64,000 bases of DNA from Maritimibacter sp. DP1N21-5 (GCF_019218295.1 NZ_JAHUZF010000006.1:1736001-1800000), one strand, 5' to 3'; shown: positions 28,602 to 37,240, numbered from the stretch's first letter. Translations and numbers: made by a program. Notes: generated from the sequence alone by a model not told the origin.

Positions 28602-29336
28602 ATGTTCCCGATCCGCGACCACAACCCGTCCGAGCGCACGCCCTTCGTCACCTATGCGTTGATCGCCATCAACGTGGTGATCTTTTTGGGCCAGATCACC
28701 CTGCCCGAGGAGGAGTTGAGCCAGTTTCTATACACTTGGGGCTTCGTGCCGGGCCGGGTGATGGAGGGCTACGGTTTCGAGACCATCTTCACCTCGATGT
28801 TCCTGCATTCGGGCTTCATGCATATCGCGGGCAACATGCTTTATCTCTGGATCTTCGGTGACAACCTCGAGGACGAACTTGGGCACTTCGGGTTTCTAGG
28901 GTTCTACATCGCCTCCGGCGTGGCCGCAGCGCTGGCGCAGGCGCTGCCCGATCCCTACTCGGGCATTCCCATGGTCGGTGCCTCGGGCGCCATTGCCGGG
29001 GTGCTGGGCGGATACCTGCTGCTCTTTCCCAAGGCGCGCATCGATGTGCTTTTCATCTTCATCATTATTTTCAAGGTCTTCCCGCTGCCGGCCTGGATCG
29101 TGCTGGGCGCCTGGTTCGGGCTCCAGCTCCTCAACTCGGCCTCGCAACTCGACGCGGGCGTCGCCTATCTCGCCCATGCCGGGGGCTTCGTCGCGGGTTT
29201 CGTTTTCATCCTGCCGAAATGGCTGCGCGAGGGCGGACCTGCCTTCTGGCGGCGGACCCATGGCCACCCGCCGCATCCCGAAGCGCGCTACGATTTCGTC
29301 CGCTCCGGCGTTCCAACGGTCAAACGCCGCCGGTGA
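28602..29336 (+). CDS. rhomboid family intramembrane serine protease
   Basis: 244-aa rhomboid with six or seven membrane segments. Catalytic serine in MVGASGAIAGVLGGY and histidine in AYLAHAGGFVAGF; the HSGFMHIAGNMLYLWIFG block supplies the oxyanion Asn/His. These proteases cut transmembrane substrates within the bilayer. ATG 28602 (MFPIRDHNPSERTPFVTY) fits the family; longer upstream open frame is anticoding shadow of the TPR gene. Substrate unknown. Confidence 0.92.
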   Translation: MFPIRDHNPSERTPFVTYALIAINVVIFLGQITLPEEELSQFLYTWGFVPGRVMEGYGFETIFTSMFLHSGFMHIAGNMLYLWIFGDNLEDELGHFGFLGFYIASGVAAALAQALPDPYSGIPMVGASGAIAGVLGGYLLLFPKARIDVLFIFIIIFKVFPLPAWIVLGAWFGLQLLNSASQLDAGVAYLAHAGGFVAGFVFILPKWLREGGPAFWRRTHGHPPHPEARYDFVRSGVPTVKRRR

Positions 29337-29385
29337 GCGGCGCGCGGTCAGTTGGTCATTCCAAGGAGAGTGGATCGTCTTGACG

Positions 29386-29577
29386 CTAGTTCGCGCCGAC
29401 CGGCCGGTTCGCGACCACGGAGGATGCCTTGTCGGCGAGCGAGGGAACCGAACTCGTCACCGTGAACCCGGCGGCGATGCCCATGAAGATGATCGCTGCC
29501 GTGAGCACGACCCAGTCGACCGTGACGGCCCCGCTCTCGTCCCGCGCAAAGGCGGTCATCCGTGATCTAAACGCCAT
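29386..29577 (-). CDS. small pilin-like (Flp-type) membrane protein
   Basis: 63 aa with the arrangement of Flp-type pilins: short basic leader (MAFRSRMTAFARDESG), then hydrophobic helix AVTVDWVVLTAAIIFMGIAAGF and a short polar tail. The Gly before AVTVDW is a plausible prepilin cleavage site, though the canonical Glu-Tyr pair of Flp is replaced by Asp-Trp. GGAGG five bases before ATG 29577 fixes the start. No tad/cpa genes are nearby, so function is uncertain. Confidence 0.7.
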   Translation of the reverse strand: MAFRSRMTAFARDESGAVTVDWVVLTAAIIFMGIAAGFTVTSSVPSLADKASSVVANRPVGAN

Positions 29578-29655
29578 CGCGTCCTCCATGCATTGCAGGA
29601 GGAGTGCCAGCGGAACCCGGCCAATTTGCGGCACATGCGTGCCGAAAGCGTGAAA

Positions 29656-30444
29656 TCAGCCGCGAATGATCTTTGCGAACTTGTCGAAGACCTGCTCGTT
29701 CGAGGCGACGATCTCGCCCGAGATGAGCGGGTCCTCACCCTGCGTCAACCCTTCGACCAGCCCTCCGGCTTCCTTGACGATCAGAAGCCCCGCCGCGAGG
29801 TCCCAGGGGTTCAGCCGCCGTTCCCAGAAACCTTCGTACCGCCCCGCCGCCACGTAAGCGAGGTCGAGCGCCGCCGCCCCCCAGCGCCGGACACCGGCAC
29901 AGGTCGGCATGATCCGGGCGAGGTCCTGAAGCGTCTGCGGCAGATCGGCTCGCCCACCGAAGGGGACCCCCGTCGCGAAGATCGACTGGATCAGTTCACG
30001 CCGCCCCGACACGCGCAGGCGTTGCTTGTCATTGAGCCAGGATCCGGCGCCCTTTTCGGCAAAGAACATCTCGTCCTTTGCCGGGTCGTAAACGACGCCC
30101 GCGACGATCTCGCCCTTGTGTTCGAGCGCGATGGACACCGCCCAGTGCGGCAGGCCGTGCAGAAAGTTCGTGGTGCCGTCGAGCGGATCGACGATCCAGC
30201 GCCGGGTCGGATCCTTGCCCTCTTCGCCGCCGCCCTCTTCGCCCAGCCAGCCGTAGTTGGGGCGCGCTTCCATCAGTTCGGCCTTGATGATCTCCTCGGC
30301 GGCGAGGTCGGCCTTGGACACGAAATCACCCGCGCCTTTCATCGACACCTGAAGGTTCTCGACCTCGCGGAAATCCTTGACCAGCGACCGGCCCGCCTTG
30401 CGCGCGGCCTTGATCATGACATTGAGGTTGGCGCTGCCTTGCAT
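29656..30444 (-). CDS. suhB: inositol monophosphatase family protein (SuhB)
   Basis: 262-aa Mg-dependent lithium-sensitive phosphatase. Motifs: GWLGEEGG, WIVDPLDGTTNFLHG (metal ligands D, D) and NPWDLAAGLLIVKEAGG. Family members hydrolyse inositol-1-phosphate; bacterial SuhB also affects rRNA transcription complexes. Normal length, standalone gene. Confidence 0.92.
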   Translation of the reverse strand: MQGSANLNVMIKAARKAGRSLVKDFREVENLQVSMKGAGDFVSKADLAAEEIIKAELMEARPNYGWLGEEGGGEEGKDPTRRWIVDPLDGTTNFLHGLPHWAVSIALEHKGEIVAGVVYDPAKDEMFFAEKGAGSWLNDKQRLRVSGRRELIQSIFATGVPFGGRADLPQTLQDLARIMPTCAGVRRWGAAALDLAYVAAGRYEGFWERRLNPWDLAAGLLIVKEAGGLVEGLTQGEDPLISGEIVASNEQVFDKFAKIIRG

Positions 30445-30551
30445 GGTATCGGCTCCGGTGGGGCGTTCGGGGATCAGATCGGGCCTATACCCGCCAAGCC
30501 CCCGCTTGCCAAGGGCTTGCGCCCAATCAGGTGCGCGGTCACTGTCGCCTC

Positions 30552-31559
30552 ATGTCGCTGCGCCAGATCCTCGTCACCGCCCCTGCCGCCACGCTGCCCT
30601 ACCTGACCCGGGCGGTCGAGGCCGAGGGCGCGGTCGAGATGCGCGTCCTCTCCACCGCCCGGCCCGAAGGCGATGCGCTCGTCCTGATCCTCGCCGCCGA
30701 GGACAACCGTCAGGCGCTCCTCGACCGGATGCAGGCCGTCTTCGGCCCCGAGAACGAAGGCGACTGGCGCATCACCCTCCTGCCCGTGGAAGCCACGATT
30801 CCGCGGATCGAGGACGAGAAGCCCGAACGTCGCGAGATCGCCGCCACGGGGCTCACGCGCGAAGAGATCTACGATCAGGTCTGGAAGAATGCCCGGGTCG
30901 ACCGGAACTACATCGTCTTCGTCGTGCTCTCTACGGTGGTCGCGGCCCTCGGGCTCCTGTCCGACAACGTGGCCGTCGTCGTCGGCGCCATGGTCATCGC
31001 GCCCCTTCTGGGGCCGAACCTCGCCCTCGCGGTTGGCATCGCCTTGGGCGACGGCGCGCTCATGGGCCGGGCGCTGCGCACGAACCTCGCCGGGGTCGTG
31101 GTGGCCCTGGGCCTTTCGATCCTGATCGGACTTCTCGCGACGCCCGCTTTCACGTCGCAGGAACTCATGTCGCGCGCCGAGGTGGGCTTTGACGGCATGG
31201 CCATTGCGCTCGCCTCCGGGGCGGCCGCCGCGCTGTCGCTTGTCACCGGCATTTCCTCGGCCCTCGTCGGTGTCATGGTCGCCGTCGCGCTCTTGCCGCC
31301 CACCGCTGCCGTCGGCATGTTCATCGGCTTTTCGCGCCCCGACCTCGCCCTCGGCGCTGCGACGCTTCTTGCCGTGAACGTGGTCTGCGTGAACCTCGCG
31401 GCACAGGGGATCATGTTCACCCGGGGCATCACGCCCCGCACCTTCTATGAAAAGAAATCGGCTGCCCGCGCCCGCATCGTCTCGGCCGCGATCACGCTCG
31501 CTCTCCTCGCCGCGCTCGCCGGCCTCGTCTACTGGCGGCTCCTGCATCCGACGGCCTGA
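30552..31559 (+). CDS. TIGR00341/DUF389 family membrane protein
   Basis: 335 aa. Soluble N-terminal half (1-110) followed by about six membrane segments; the family signature VVVGAMVIAPLLGPNLALAVGIALGD and ALVGVMVAVALLPPTAAVGM are both seen. Function unknown in bacteria; members are conserved integral membrane proteins, sometimes suspected transporters. ATG 30552 (MSLRQILV) chosen over an upstream ATG at 30531 with no family match. Confidence 0.88.
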   Translation: MSLRQILVTAPAATLPYLTRAVEAEGAVEMRVLSTARPEGDALVLILAAEDNRQALLDRMQAVFGPENEGDWRITLLPVEATIPRIEDEKPERREIAATGLTREEIYDQVWKNARVDRNYIVFVVLSTVVAALGLLSDNVAVVVGAMVIAPLLGPNLALAVGIALGDGALMGRALRTNLAGVVVALGLSILIGLLATPAFTSQELMSRAEVGFDGMAIALASGAAAALSLVTGISSALVGVMVAVALLPPTAAVGMFIGFSRPDLALGAATLLAVNVVCVNLAAQGIMFTRGITPRTFYEKKSAARARIVSAAITLALLAALAGLVYWRLLHPTA

Positions 31560-31589
31560 GCGGCTCTGTGGTGCGGTCCGGATCGGGGA

Positions 31590-32501
31590 TCACCCCATCT
31601 GCCGCTGCAACTTCACAGGCTCGGTGCGCGCGAGCCGCATCATGTGGGCGATGTAAGGTTTCGCCACGTCTTCGTCCCGCGTCGCCGCATGCATCCTCTT
31701 GGTCAGGCCCCTTTCGGTGATCGGCAGGATCACATAGTCCGGGTTCGTCCGGTATTTCCCGAGCACCCAGTCGGGCAGCACCGTGACGCCCCGCCCTGCG
31801 GCGACCAGCATGAGGATCACCTCGGTCAGTTCGACCGCACGCGTGCCGCGCGGCTCGACCCGCGCGGGTGTGAGGAGCTGGGTGAAGATGTCGAGCTTCG
31901 CGCGCTCCACCGGATAGTGAAGCAGGATCTCGTCGGCGAAATCCTCTGCCTCGATCCATTCGTGACCGGCAAGCCGATGTCCCTTGGGACACACGAACTT
32001 GGGCTCGTAGTCGAAGAGCGGCGTGAAGGTGACGCCGGGGAGCGACACGGGGTCCGAGGAAATGACGAAGTCTACCTCTTCGCGCCTGAGCGCCTCCATC
32101 GCGTCGAAAGCGAGCCGCATGCGGATGTCCACATCCACATTGGGCCAGACGGCGCGGAACCCGTCGAGGACGGGGAAGAGCCAGTCGAAGCAGGCGTGAC
32201 ATTCGATCGCGATATGCATGCGGCCGGAGCGCCCGGACTGCATGGCGCGAAACTCCTCTTCGACCCGAGAAACCTCCGGCAGGATCGTCTCGGCCAGGCG
32301 CAGGAGTTTCTGACCGGCGGGAGAGAGTTTCATCGGCTTCGACCGGCGCAGGAAGAGCTCCATCCCCACCTGCTCCTCCAGCCCCTTCACCTGATGGGAC
32401 AGCGCCGATTGCGTGATGTGAAGCATGTCGGCCGCACGGGCGAGGCCCCCGGCCTCGTGGATGGCGCGGATCGTGCGAAGGTGGCGGAATTCCAGATACA
32501 T
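31590..32501 (-). CDS. metR: LysR-family regulator MetR
   Basis: 303-aa LysR regulator matching MetR, which activates methionine synthesis genes with homocysteine as coinducer. N-terminal winged HTH MYLEFRHLRTIRAIHEAGGLARAADMLHITQSALSHQVKGLE and an effector domain with HIAIECHACFDWLFPVLDGF and DFVISSDPV. It diverges from metF, the classical MetR arrangement, over 96 bases containing a perfect inverted repeat. Confidence 0.92.
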   Translation of the reverse strand: MYLEFRHLRTIRAIHEAGGLARAADMLHITQSALSHQVKGLEEQVGMELFLRRSKPMKLSPAGQKLLRLAETILPEVSRVEEEFRAMQSGRSGRMHIAIECHACFDWLFPVLDGFRAVWPNVDVDIRMRLAFDAMEALRREEVDFVISSDPVSLPGVTFTPLFDYEPKFVCPKGHRLAGHEWIEAEDFADEILLHYPVERAKLDIFTQLLTPARVEPRGTRAVELTEVILMLVAAGRGVTVLPDWVLGKYRTNPDYVILPITERGLTKRMHAATRDEDVAKPYIAHMMRLARTEPVKLQRQMG

Positions 32502-32513
32502 CTTGAGCAGCCC

Positions 32514-32537
32514 TCATAATCTTCCTGAATATTATGA
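32514..32537. promoter_or_regulatory. candidate MetR operator between metR and metF
   Basis: Perfect 7-bp inverted repeat TCATAAT-N10-ATTATGA, AT-rich within a GC-rich region. The spacing and A/T-type arms suit a LysR recognition site, and the inner bases include TGAATATTATGAA, close to the enteric MetR consensus TGAANNTNNTTCA. 13 bases from the metR ATG and 60 from the metF ATG. Confidence 0.6.
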
Positions 32538-32597
32538 ATTTGTCTCAGGTGATGGAAGCCCCTAGCTTGAGATCAACAGCAGATATGGAATCTCGTC

Positions 32598-33464
32598 ATG
32601 ACCACGCCTCGCATCAGCTTTGAATTCTTCCCGCCGCAGAACATCGAAGGCGCCTTCCGGCTGGCCGATACGGTGCGCGAACTGTCGCCCCTCGACCCGA
32701 CCTTCGTGTCGGTGACCTATGGTGCAGGTGGCACGACGCGGGAGCTGACCCACGACGCCGTGGGCACCATCCACCGCCGTTACGGGCTCAACGTGGCCGC
32801 GCATCTGACCTGCGTGAACGCCACAAGAGAAGAAACCCTGGAGATCGCGCATCAATATGCCGAGGCTGGCGTGACCGAGATCGTCGCGCTACGGGGCGAC
32901 CCGCCCAAGGGCGCCGACCGGTTCACCGCCTATCAGAACGGGTTCGCCAATTCGGTCGAACTGATCGAGGCGCTGGCCGAGACCGGCAAATTCAACATCC
33001 GCGTCGGCGCCTACCCCGACCCGCATCCGGATGCTGGCCACGCCGATGCCGACGTCGAATGGCTCAAGCGCAAGATAGACGCGGGCGCGTCCTCGGCGAT
33101 CACCCAGTTCTTCTTCGAGGCCGAGACCTTCTTCCGCTTCCGCGACAAATGCGAGAAAGCCGGCATCGACGCCCCGATCATCCCCGGCATCCTGCCGATC
33201 CAGTCGTGGTCGGGCGTCAAGAAATTCGCGAAAGCCTGCGGCGCGCCGGTGCCGGTCTGGCTCGACGAGGCCTATGAGCGGGCGATCCGCGACGGTCGCG
33301 AAGAACTGCTCTCGATCTCCCTCGCCACAGAACTCTGCAGCGAGTTGATCGACGGCGGGGTCGAGGATCTTCATTTCTACACGCTCAACAAGACCGACAT
33401 CACCCGCGACATCGTTCACGCGCTGGGCGTGACCCCTCGGGTGTCACTGGCGCAAGTGGCGTAA
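32598..33464 (+). CDS. metF: methylenetetrahydrofolate reductase
   Basis: FAD enzyme of 288 aa reducing 5,10-methylene-THF to 5-methyl-THF for methionine synthesis. Seen: RISFEFFPPQN (catalytic Glu region), FVSVTYGAGGTTRE, AAHLTCVNATREE, IVALRGDPPKG and the C-terminal GVEDLHFYTLNK. Normal length. Divergent from metR and followed by a terminator at 33486. Confidence 0.96.
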   Translation: MTTPRISFEFFPPQNIEGAFRLADTVRELSPLDPTFVSVTYGAGGTTRELTHDAVGTIHRRYGLNVAAHLTCVNATREETLEIAHQYAEAGVTEIVALRGDPPKGADRFTAYQNGFANSVELIEALAETGKFNIRVGAYPDPHPDAGHADADVEWLKRKIDAGASSAITQFFFEAETFFRFRDKCEKAGIDAPIIPGILPIQSWSGVKKFAKACGAPVPVWLDEAYERAIRDGREELLSISLATELCSELIDGGVEDLHFYTLNKTDITRDIVHALGVTPRVSLAQVA

Positions 33465-33485
33465 GACCGCCCCTCGCGAAATCGG

Positions 33486-33520
33486 GACCGCCGCCTTCGG
33501 AACGCAGGGCGGCGGTCTTT
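33486..33520 (+). terminator. rho-independent terminator of metF
   Basis: 10-bp perfect stem (GACCGCCGCC with GGCGGCGGTC), 12-base loop, then TTTCGTT. It begins 22 bases after the metF stop. Confidence 0.8.
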
Positions 33521-33576
33521 CGTTGTCCCCACCAATGCCGCGCCCGTCGCGGCGAATGCATTGGAAAGGACACGCC

Positions 33577-34968
33577 GTGAAAGACAGCGTCGACGAAAGC
33601 CAGATCACCACGATCAACCCCTACACCGCCAAGCCGATCAAGTCCTACGACCTCATGAGCCGGGACGAGGCCTTCGCCGCCGCGGAGCGGTGCCACGAAG
33701 CGTTCCTCGACTGGCGCGGGGTCAGCTTGCAGGAGCGCGCGCGGATCATCGGCCAGATCGGCGAGAAACTGATCGAGAAATCCGACGACTTCTCGGCGCT
33801 CATGACCGAAGAGACCGGCAAGCTCCTGAAAGACGGAAAAACCGAGGTTCAGCTCTGCGCCGGGATCTGCAAATGGACCGCCGAGGCAGGACCCAAGGAG
33901 CTCGCGGACGAGACCCGCGACGTCGAGAATGGCGAGAAAGGCCATATTGCCTACAGCCCCATCGGCGTGATCTATGGCATCCAGCCGTGGAATTTCCCCG
34001 CCTATCAGGCGATCCGCTACACCATCGCGAACCTCATGGCGGGGAACGGCGTGCTCCTGAAACACGCGGCGAGTTGCACCGGCGCTGGGCTTTTCCTGCG
34101 CGACCTGATGGAAGAGGCCGGGCTTCCCAAGCACCTTTTCACCGTGTTGGTGATCGACCACGACATCTCGGACGAGGTGATCGCGCACGACAAGGTGCGC
34201 GGCGTGACCCTGACCGGGTCCTCGGACGCCGGGCGCCATGTGGCGGCCAAGGCGGGTGCGGCGCTCAAGAAGACGGTTATGGAGCTTGGCTCGAACGACG
34301 CCTATCTCGTGCTGTCGGACGCGGACCTCGACCTCGCGGTGAAGACCTGTGTGATGGGCCGGATCTACAACAACGGCCAGACCTGCGTGAACGCGAAACG
34401 CTTCGTGGTGGTCGATGCGGTCTATGACGACTTCATTGCGGCCTATGTGAAGGAGATGTCCGACATCGAGATGGGCGATCCTTCGGACAAGGCCACCAAG
34501 CTTGGCCCGATGTCACGCAAAGAGCTGCGCGACAAGCTCCACGACCAGGTCTGGAAGTCCATCGCCAAGGGCGCGAAGCTTTCCTGTGGCGGTCACATCC
34601 CGGACCGGCGCGGGGCCTTCTACCCGGCGACGGTGCTCGAGGACGTGGCGCCGGGCCAGCCCGCCTATGACGAAGAGCTCTTCGGCCCGGTGGCGAGCGT
34701 CATCCGCGCCAAGGACGACGAAGACGCGATGCGGATCGCCAACGATTCGAAGTTCGGTCTGGGCGGTGGCATCTTCTCTCGCGACGTGGAGCGGGCCGTG
34801 ACGCTTGCAAGGGATGAGTTCGACACCGGAATGGTCTTCGTGAACGGATTCAACGTGGCGACGCCGAACATGCCCTTCGGCGGGGTCAAGAATTCTGGCT
34901 ACGGGCGCGAGCACGGTGGCTTCGGCATGAAGGAATTCGTGAACGTGAAGACGATCATCGAGAACTGA
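33577..34968 (+). CDS. NAD(P)-dependent aldehyde dehydrogenase (succinate-semialdehyde type)
   Basis: 463-aa aldehyde dehydrogenase. The catalytic Glu is in MELGSNDA and the catalytic Cys in NNGQTCVNAKR; GVTLTGSSDAG is the cofactor loop and PFGGVKNSGYGREHG the C-terminal signature. Size and sequence fit the shorter succinate-semialdehyde dehydrogenases (GabD-like, about 455-465 aa), which oxidise succinate semialdehyde to succinate. The GTG at 33577 has GGAAAGGA upstream; ATG 33556 would add unrelated residues. Could take products of the polyamine/GABA genes at 41-52 kb. Confidence 0.87.
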   Translation: MKDSVDESQITTINPYTAKPIKSYDLMSRDEAFAAAERCHEAFLDWRGVSLQERARIIGQIGEKLIEKSDDFSALMTEETGKLLKDGKTEVQLCAGICKWTAEAGPKELADETRDVENGEKGHIAYSPIGVIYGIQPWNFPAYQAIRYTIANLMAGNGVLLKHAASCTGAGLFLRDLMEEAGLPKHLFTVLVIDHDISDEVIAHDKVRGVTLTGSSDAGRHVAAKAGAALKKTVMELGSNDAYLVLSDADLDLAVKTCVMGRIYNNGQTCVNAKRFVVVDAVYDDFIAAYVKEMSDIEMGDPSDKATKLGPMSRKELRDKLHDQVWKSIAKGAKLSCGGHIPDRRGAFYPATVLEDVAPGQPAYDEELFGPVASVIRAKDDEDAMRIANDSKFGLGGGIFSRDVERAVTLARDEFDTGMVFVNGFNVATPNMPFGGVKNSGYGREHGGFGMKEFVNVKTIIEN

Positions 34969-35017
34969 AGGCTTGCGCCGGCTGGCGCCGTCGCGGGGGT
35001 AGCCGGCTGCGCCGGCT

Positions 35018-35050
35018 CTGGAGGGCCAGCCCTCCAGACCTCCCGGGATA
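35018..35050. repeat. REP-like palindromic intergenic element
   Basis: CTGGAGGGC-CA-GCCCTCCAG, a perfect 9-bp palindrome (35018-35037) followed by ACCTCCCGGGATATTT, in the 109 bases between the aldehyde dehydrogenase and the DUF2161 gene. From memory, elements of this type recur between genes in Rhodobacteraceae genomes. Only one copy is in this window. It could serve as a bidirectional terminator-like structure. Confidence 0.5.
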
Positions 35051-35077
35051 TTTCCGGACCAGAGAAGGAAGGGCCGG

Positions 35078-35725
35078 TCAGAGGTTGGCGCGTCCCGTCG
35101 GGGTCAGGTCGTAAAGACCCTTGTCCACGCGGGCGAACCAGCCAAGATGGTTCACATACATGATCCGCGTGGCGTTCGTGACACCGGTGTCACGGGCGAT
35201 AACCGCGCCCTTCGAAGGGCCATTCGCGGCAAGATGTGCGGCAATCTTCGCGCAATCCTGTTTCCAGGCGGTGACGATCTGGCCCCGGGTGCCGCCCAGG
35301 TTGGGGTCGCCCTCGCGACGTGAGAACTCCGACAGGAGCCGCGCCTTGCGACTTGCAGACTTGCGCGGGACGAAGGGCGCCGGGTCGCAGTGAACCTGCA
35401 CGACGCCGTCGGCCGCGCGCACGGAAAGGACGCCAAGGCCCAGGCGCCGGCAGAGCCCGATGTTGCCCTTGAACGCTTTCCACCCGGACTTGCCGGACCA
35501 ACGCGGCACGGCGACATAGACGTAGTCCGTCACGGCCTGCCGCGCCACCGCCTGTTGCAGGAGCGTAAGGGAGAAGCCCGCCTTCAGTTCCACGACGACT
35601 GGATCGCTGCCTTCGCGGCAGGCAACGACGTCCGCCGGGCCGATTTCCGATTTCACTTCGTATCCGAGACCCTCGAGCCACCTCTTCACGGGCGGGTAGA
35701 GGTCGGTTTCTGCCGATCTTGCCAT
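35078..35725 (-). CDS. DUF2161 family protein, PD-(D/E)XK-like nuclease fold
   Basis: 215 aa, annotated in its family as a putative PD-(D/E)XK phosphodiesterase/nuclease. The motif is visible as GPADVVACREGSDPVVVELKAG (D ... E-L-K) at about 29-50. The C-terminal half (about 150-215) looks like a winged-helix DNA-binding segment: GAVIARDTGVTNATRIMYVNHLGWF. Standalone; DNA substrate and role are unknown. Start ATG 35725 (MARSAETDLYPP) by homology. Confidence 0.75.
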   Translation of the reverse strand: MARSAETDLYPPVKRWLEGLGYEVKSEIGPADVVACREGSDPVVVELKAGFSLTLLQQAVARQAVTDYVYVAVPRWSGKSGWKAFKGNIGLCRRLGLGVLSVRAADGVVQVHCDPAPFVPRKSASRKARLLSEFSRREGDPNLGGTRGQIVTAWKQDCAKIAAHLAANGPSKGAVIARDTGVTNATRIMYVNHLGWFARVDKGLYDLTPTGRANL

Positions 35726-35838
35726 GCCGCATCCTAGCCCGCTTCTCGCAGGCGACAAAGGGGGGCGTGACAAGCCAGAGCGCCCTCCCTATAAGACGCG
35801 CGATCTTGCAACAGCACTTGAACCTCCGAGGGACGCCC

Positions 35839-36759
35839 ATGACCACGCTCGTATTCGGCCATAAATCACCCGACACCGACTCCACCGGTTCGCCGCTCAT
35901 CTGGGCGTGGTACCTGAACGAGGTGAAGGGCGTCGAAGCCAAGGCGGTCCTGCTGGGCGAACCCAACACCGAAGCCGCCTTCGTGCTCAAGCGTTGGGGG
36001 CAAGAGAAGCCCGAGATCATTTCCGAGATCGCGGCCGGCCAGCGCTGCGTCATCGTGGACACCAACAACCCCGCCGAACTTCCCGCCGCGATCAACGACG
36101 CCAACGTCGTGCAGATCATCGACCACCACAAGCTGGTGGGCGGGCTGGAAACCAAGGGGCCGATCGACATCACCATCCGCCCGCTCGCCTGCACGGCGAC
36201 GATCATGTACGACCTCATGGGCGACGACACCGCGAAGATGACGGACGACATCAAGGCGCTTGCGCTGTCGTGCATCCTGTCGGACACGCTCGAATTCCGC
36301 TCGCCCACGACGACCGAGCACGACGTCGAGGTGGCCAAGACGCTCGCGCGTGAATTGGGCGTGTCGATCCCGGACTATGCCGCCGAGATGTTCGCCGCCA
36401 AATCGGACGTGAGCGCCTTCTCGGATGCCGAGCTTCTGCGCATGGACTCCAAGGAATACGAAGTGGGCGGCAAGAGCTTCCGCGTGTCGGTGCTGGAAAC
36501 CACCGCACCGGGGATCGTGCTCGACCGAAAGGACAGCCTCATGGCCTCGATGGTCGGCGTGGCCGAAGAAGACGGTGTGGATCAGGTGCTTCTCTTCATC
36601 GTGGACATCCTGAACGAGGAAGCGACGCTTCTGGTGCCCAACGACCTCGTGAAATCCGTGGCCGAGAAGAGCTTTGCCACCGCCGTGTCGGGCGACACGG
36701 TCGTGCTGCCGGGGATCATGTCCCGGAAGAAGCAGATCATCCCGAACCTCGCGCTCTGA
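35839..36759 (+). CDS. ppaC: manganese-dependent inorganic pyrophosphatase
   Basis: Family II (DHH) pyrophosphatase of 306 aa, which hydrolyses PPi to drive biosynthesis. Metal-binding motifs: GHKSPDTDSTGSPL at the N-terminus (usually GHxNPDTDS), VIVDTNNP, QIIDHHKLVGG (DHH motif), and the C-terminal domain's substrate-binding SRKKQ near residue 297. ATG 35839 is 12 bases after a GAGGG ribosome site. Family II enzymes are scattered in proteobacteria, which more often have family I. Confidence 0.94.
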   Translation: MTTLVFGHKSPDTDSTGSPLIWAWYLNEVKGVEAKAVLLGEPNTEAAFVLKRWGQEKPEIISEIAAGQRCVIVDTNNPAELPAAINDANVVQIIDHHKLVGGLETKGPIDITIRPLACTATIMYDLMGDDTAKMTDDIKALALSCILSDTLEFRSPTTTEHDVEVAKTLARELGVSIPDYAAEMFAAKSDVSAFSDAELLRMDSKEYEVGGKSFRVSVLETTAPGIVLDRKDSLMASMVGVAEEDGVDQVLLFIVDILNEEATLLVPNDLVKSVAEKSFATAVSGDTVVLPGIMSRKKQIIPNLAL

Positions 36760-36777
36760 GCGCCGTGCGATGCATAC

Positions 36778-36805
36778 AAAAGGGCGGCTCTCGGGCCGCC
36801 CTTTT
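36778..36805. terminator. bidirectional rho-independent terminator
   Basis: 11-bp stem AAAAGGGCGGC with GCCGCCCTTTT around a 6-base loop, T-rich on both sides. It lies between convergent ppaC (stop 36759) and the rhodanese gene (stop 36830) and can end both transcripts. Confidence 0.88.
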
Positions 36806-36829
36806 CGTTTTGCGCGCGTGATGGCCCCG

Positions 36830-37240
36830 TCAGGACGGCGCGACCGGGCGGTATCCTCTGGCGATCAACGCTTTCATGCCGCCCTCTACGCTGGTGATCG
36901 GATTGTCGATCAGGGGTGCAAGGGCGCTGGCGGCGGCGCGGGTGCGGTTGCCGGACCGGCACACGAGGACCAGGTCCTGCCCGGGCGCAAGGTGGGCGCG
37001 GATCTGCGCAAGAAAGCTTTGCGGATCATCGAAGGTGACGAGCCGCGCGCCGTCGATCACGCCGGTTTCGACCCATTCGGACGGCGTGCGGATGTCGACG
37101 ACAAGCGCCTCGCGCGACTGCATCTCTTCCACGGTCAGGAACCGCTGATCGAACTCCGGAGCGCCGCGGGTCACGGCGAGGGCGCCGCCCGCCACGACGG
37201 TGGCAACGGTAAGGACAAGGACGAGGCGGCGGGCGGGCAT
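36830..37240 (-). CDS. membrane-anchored/exported rhodanese-like protein
   Basis: 136 aa with an N-terminal hydrophobic segment (RLVLVLTVATVVAGGALAV), uncleaved anchor or signal, and one rhodanese domain. The active-site loop is CRSGNRTRAA, with the persulfide-forming Cys. Likely transfers sulfane sulfur or handles thiosulfate/cyanide in the periplasm; function not assignable more closely. AGGAGA eight bases before ATG 37240. Confidence 0.85.
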   Translation of the reverse strand: MPARRLVLVLTVATVVAGGALAVTRGAPEFDQRFLTVEEMQSREALVVDIRTPSEWVETGVIDGARLVTFDDPQSFLAQIRAHLAPGQDLVLVCRSGNRTRAAASALAPLIDNPITSVEGGMKALIARGYRPVAPS

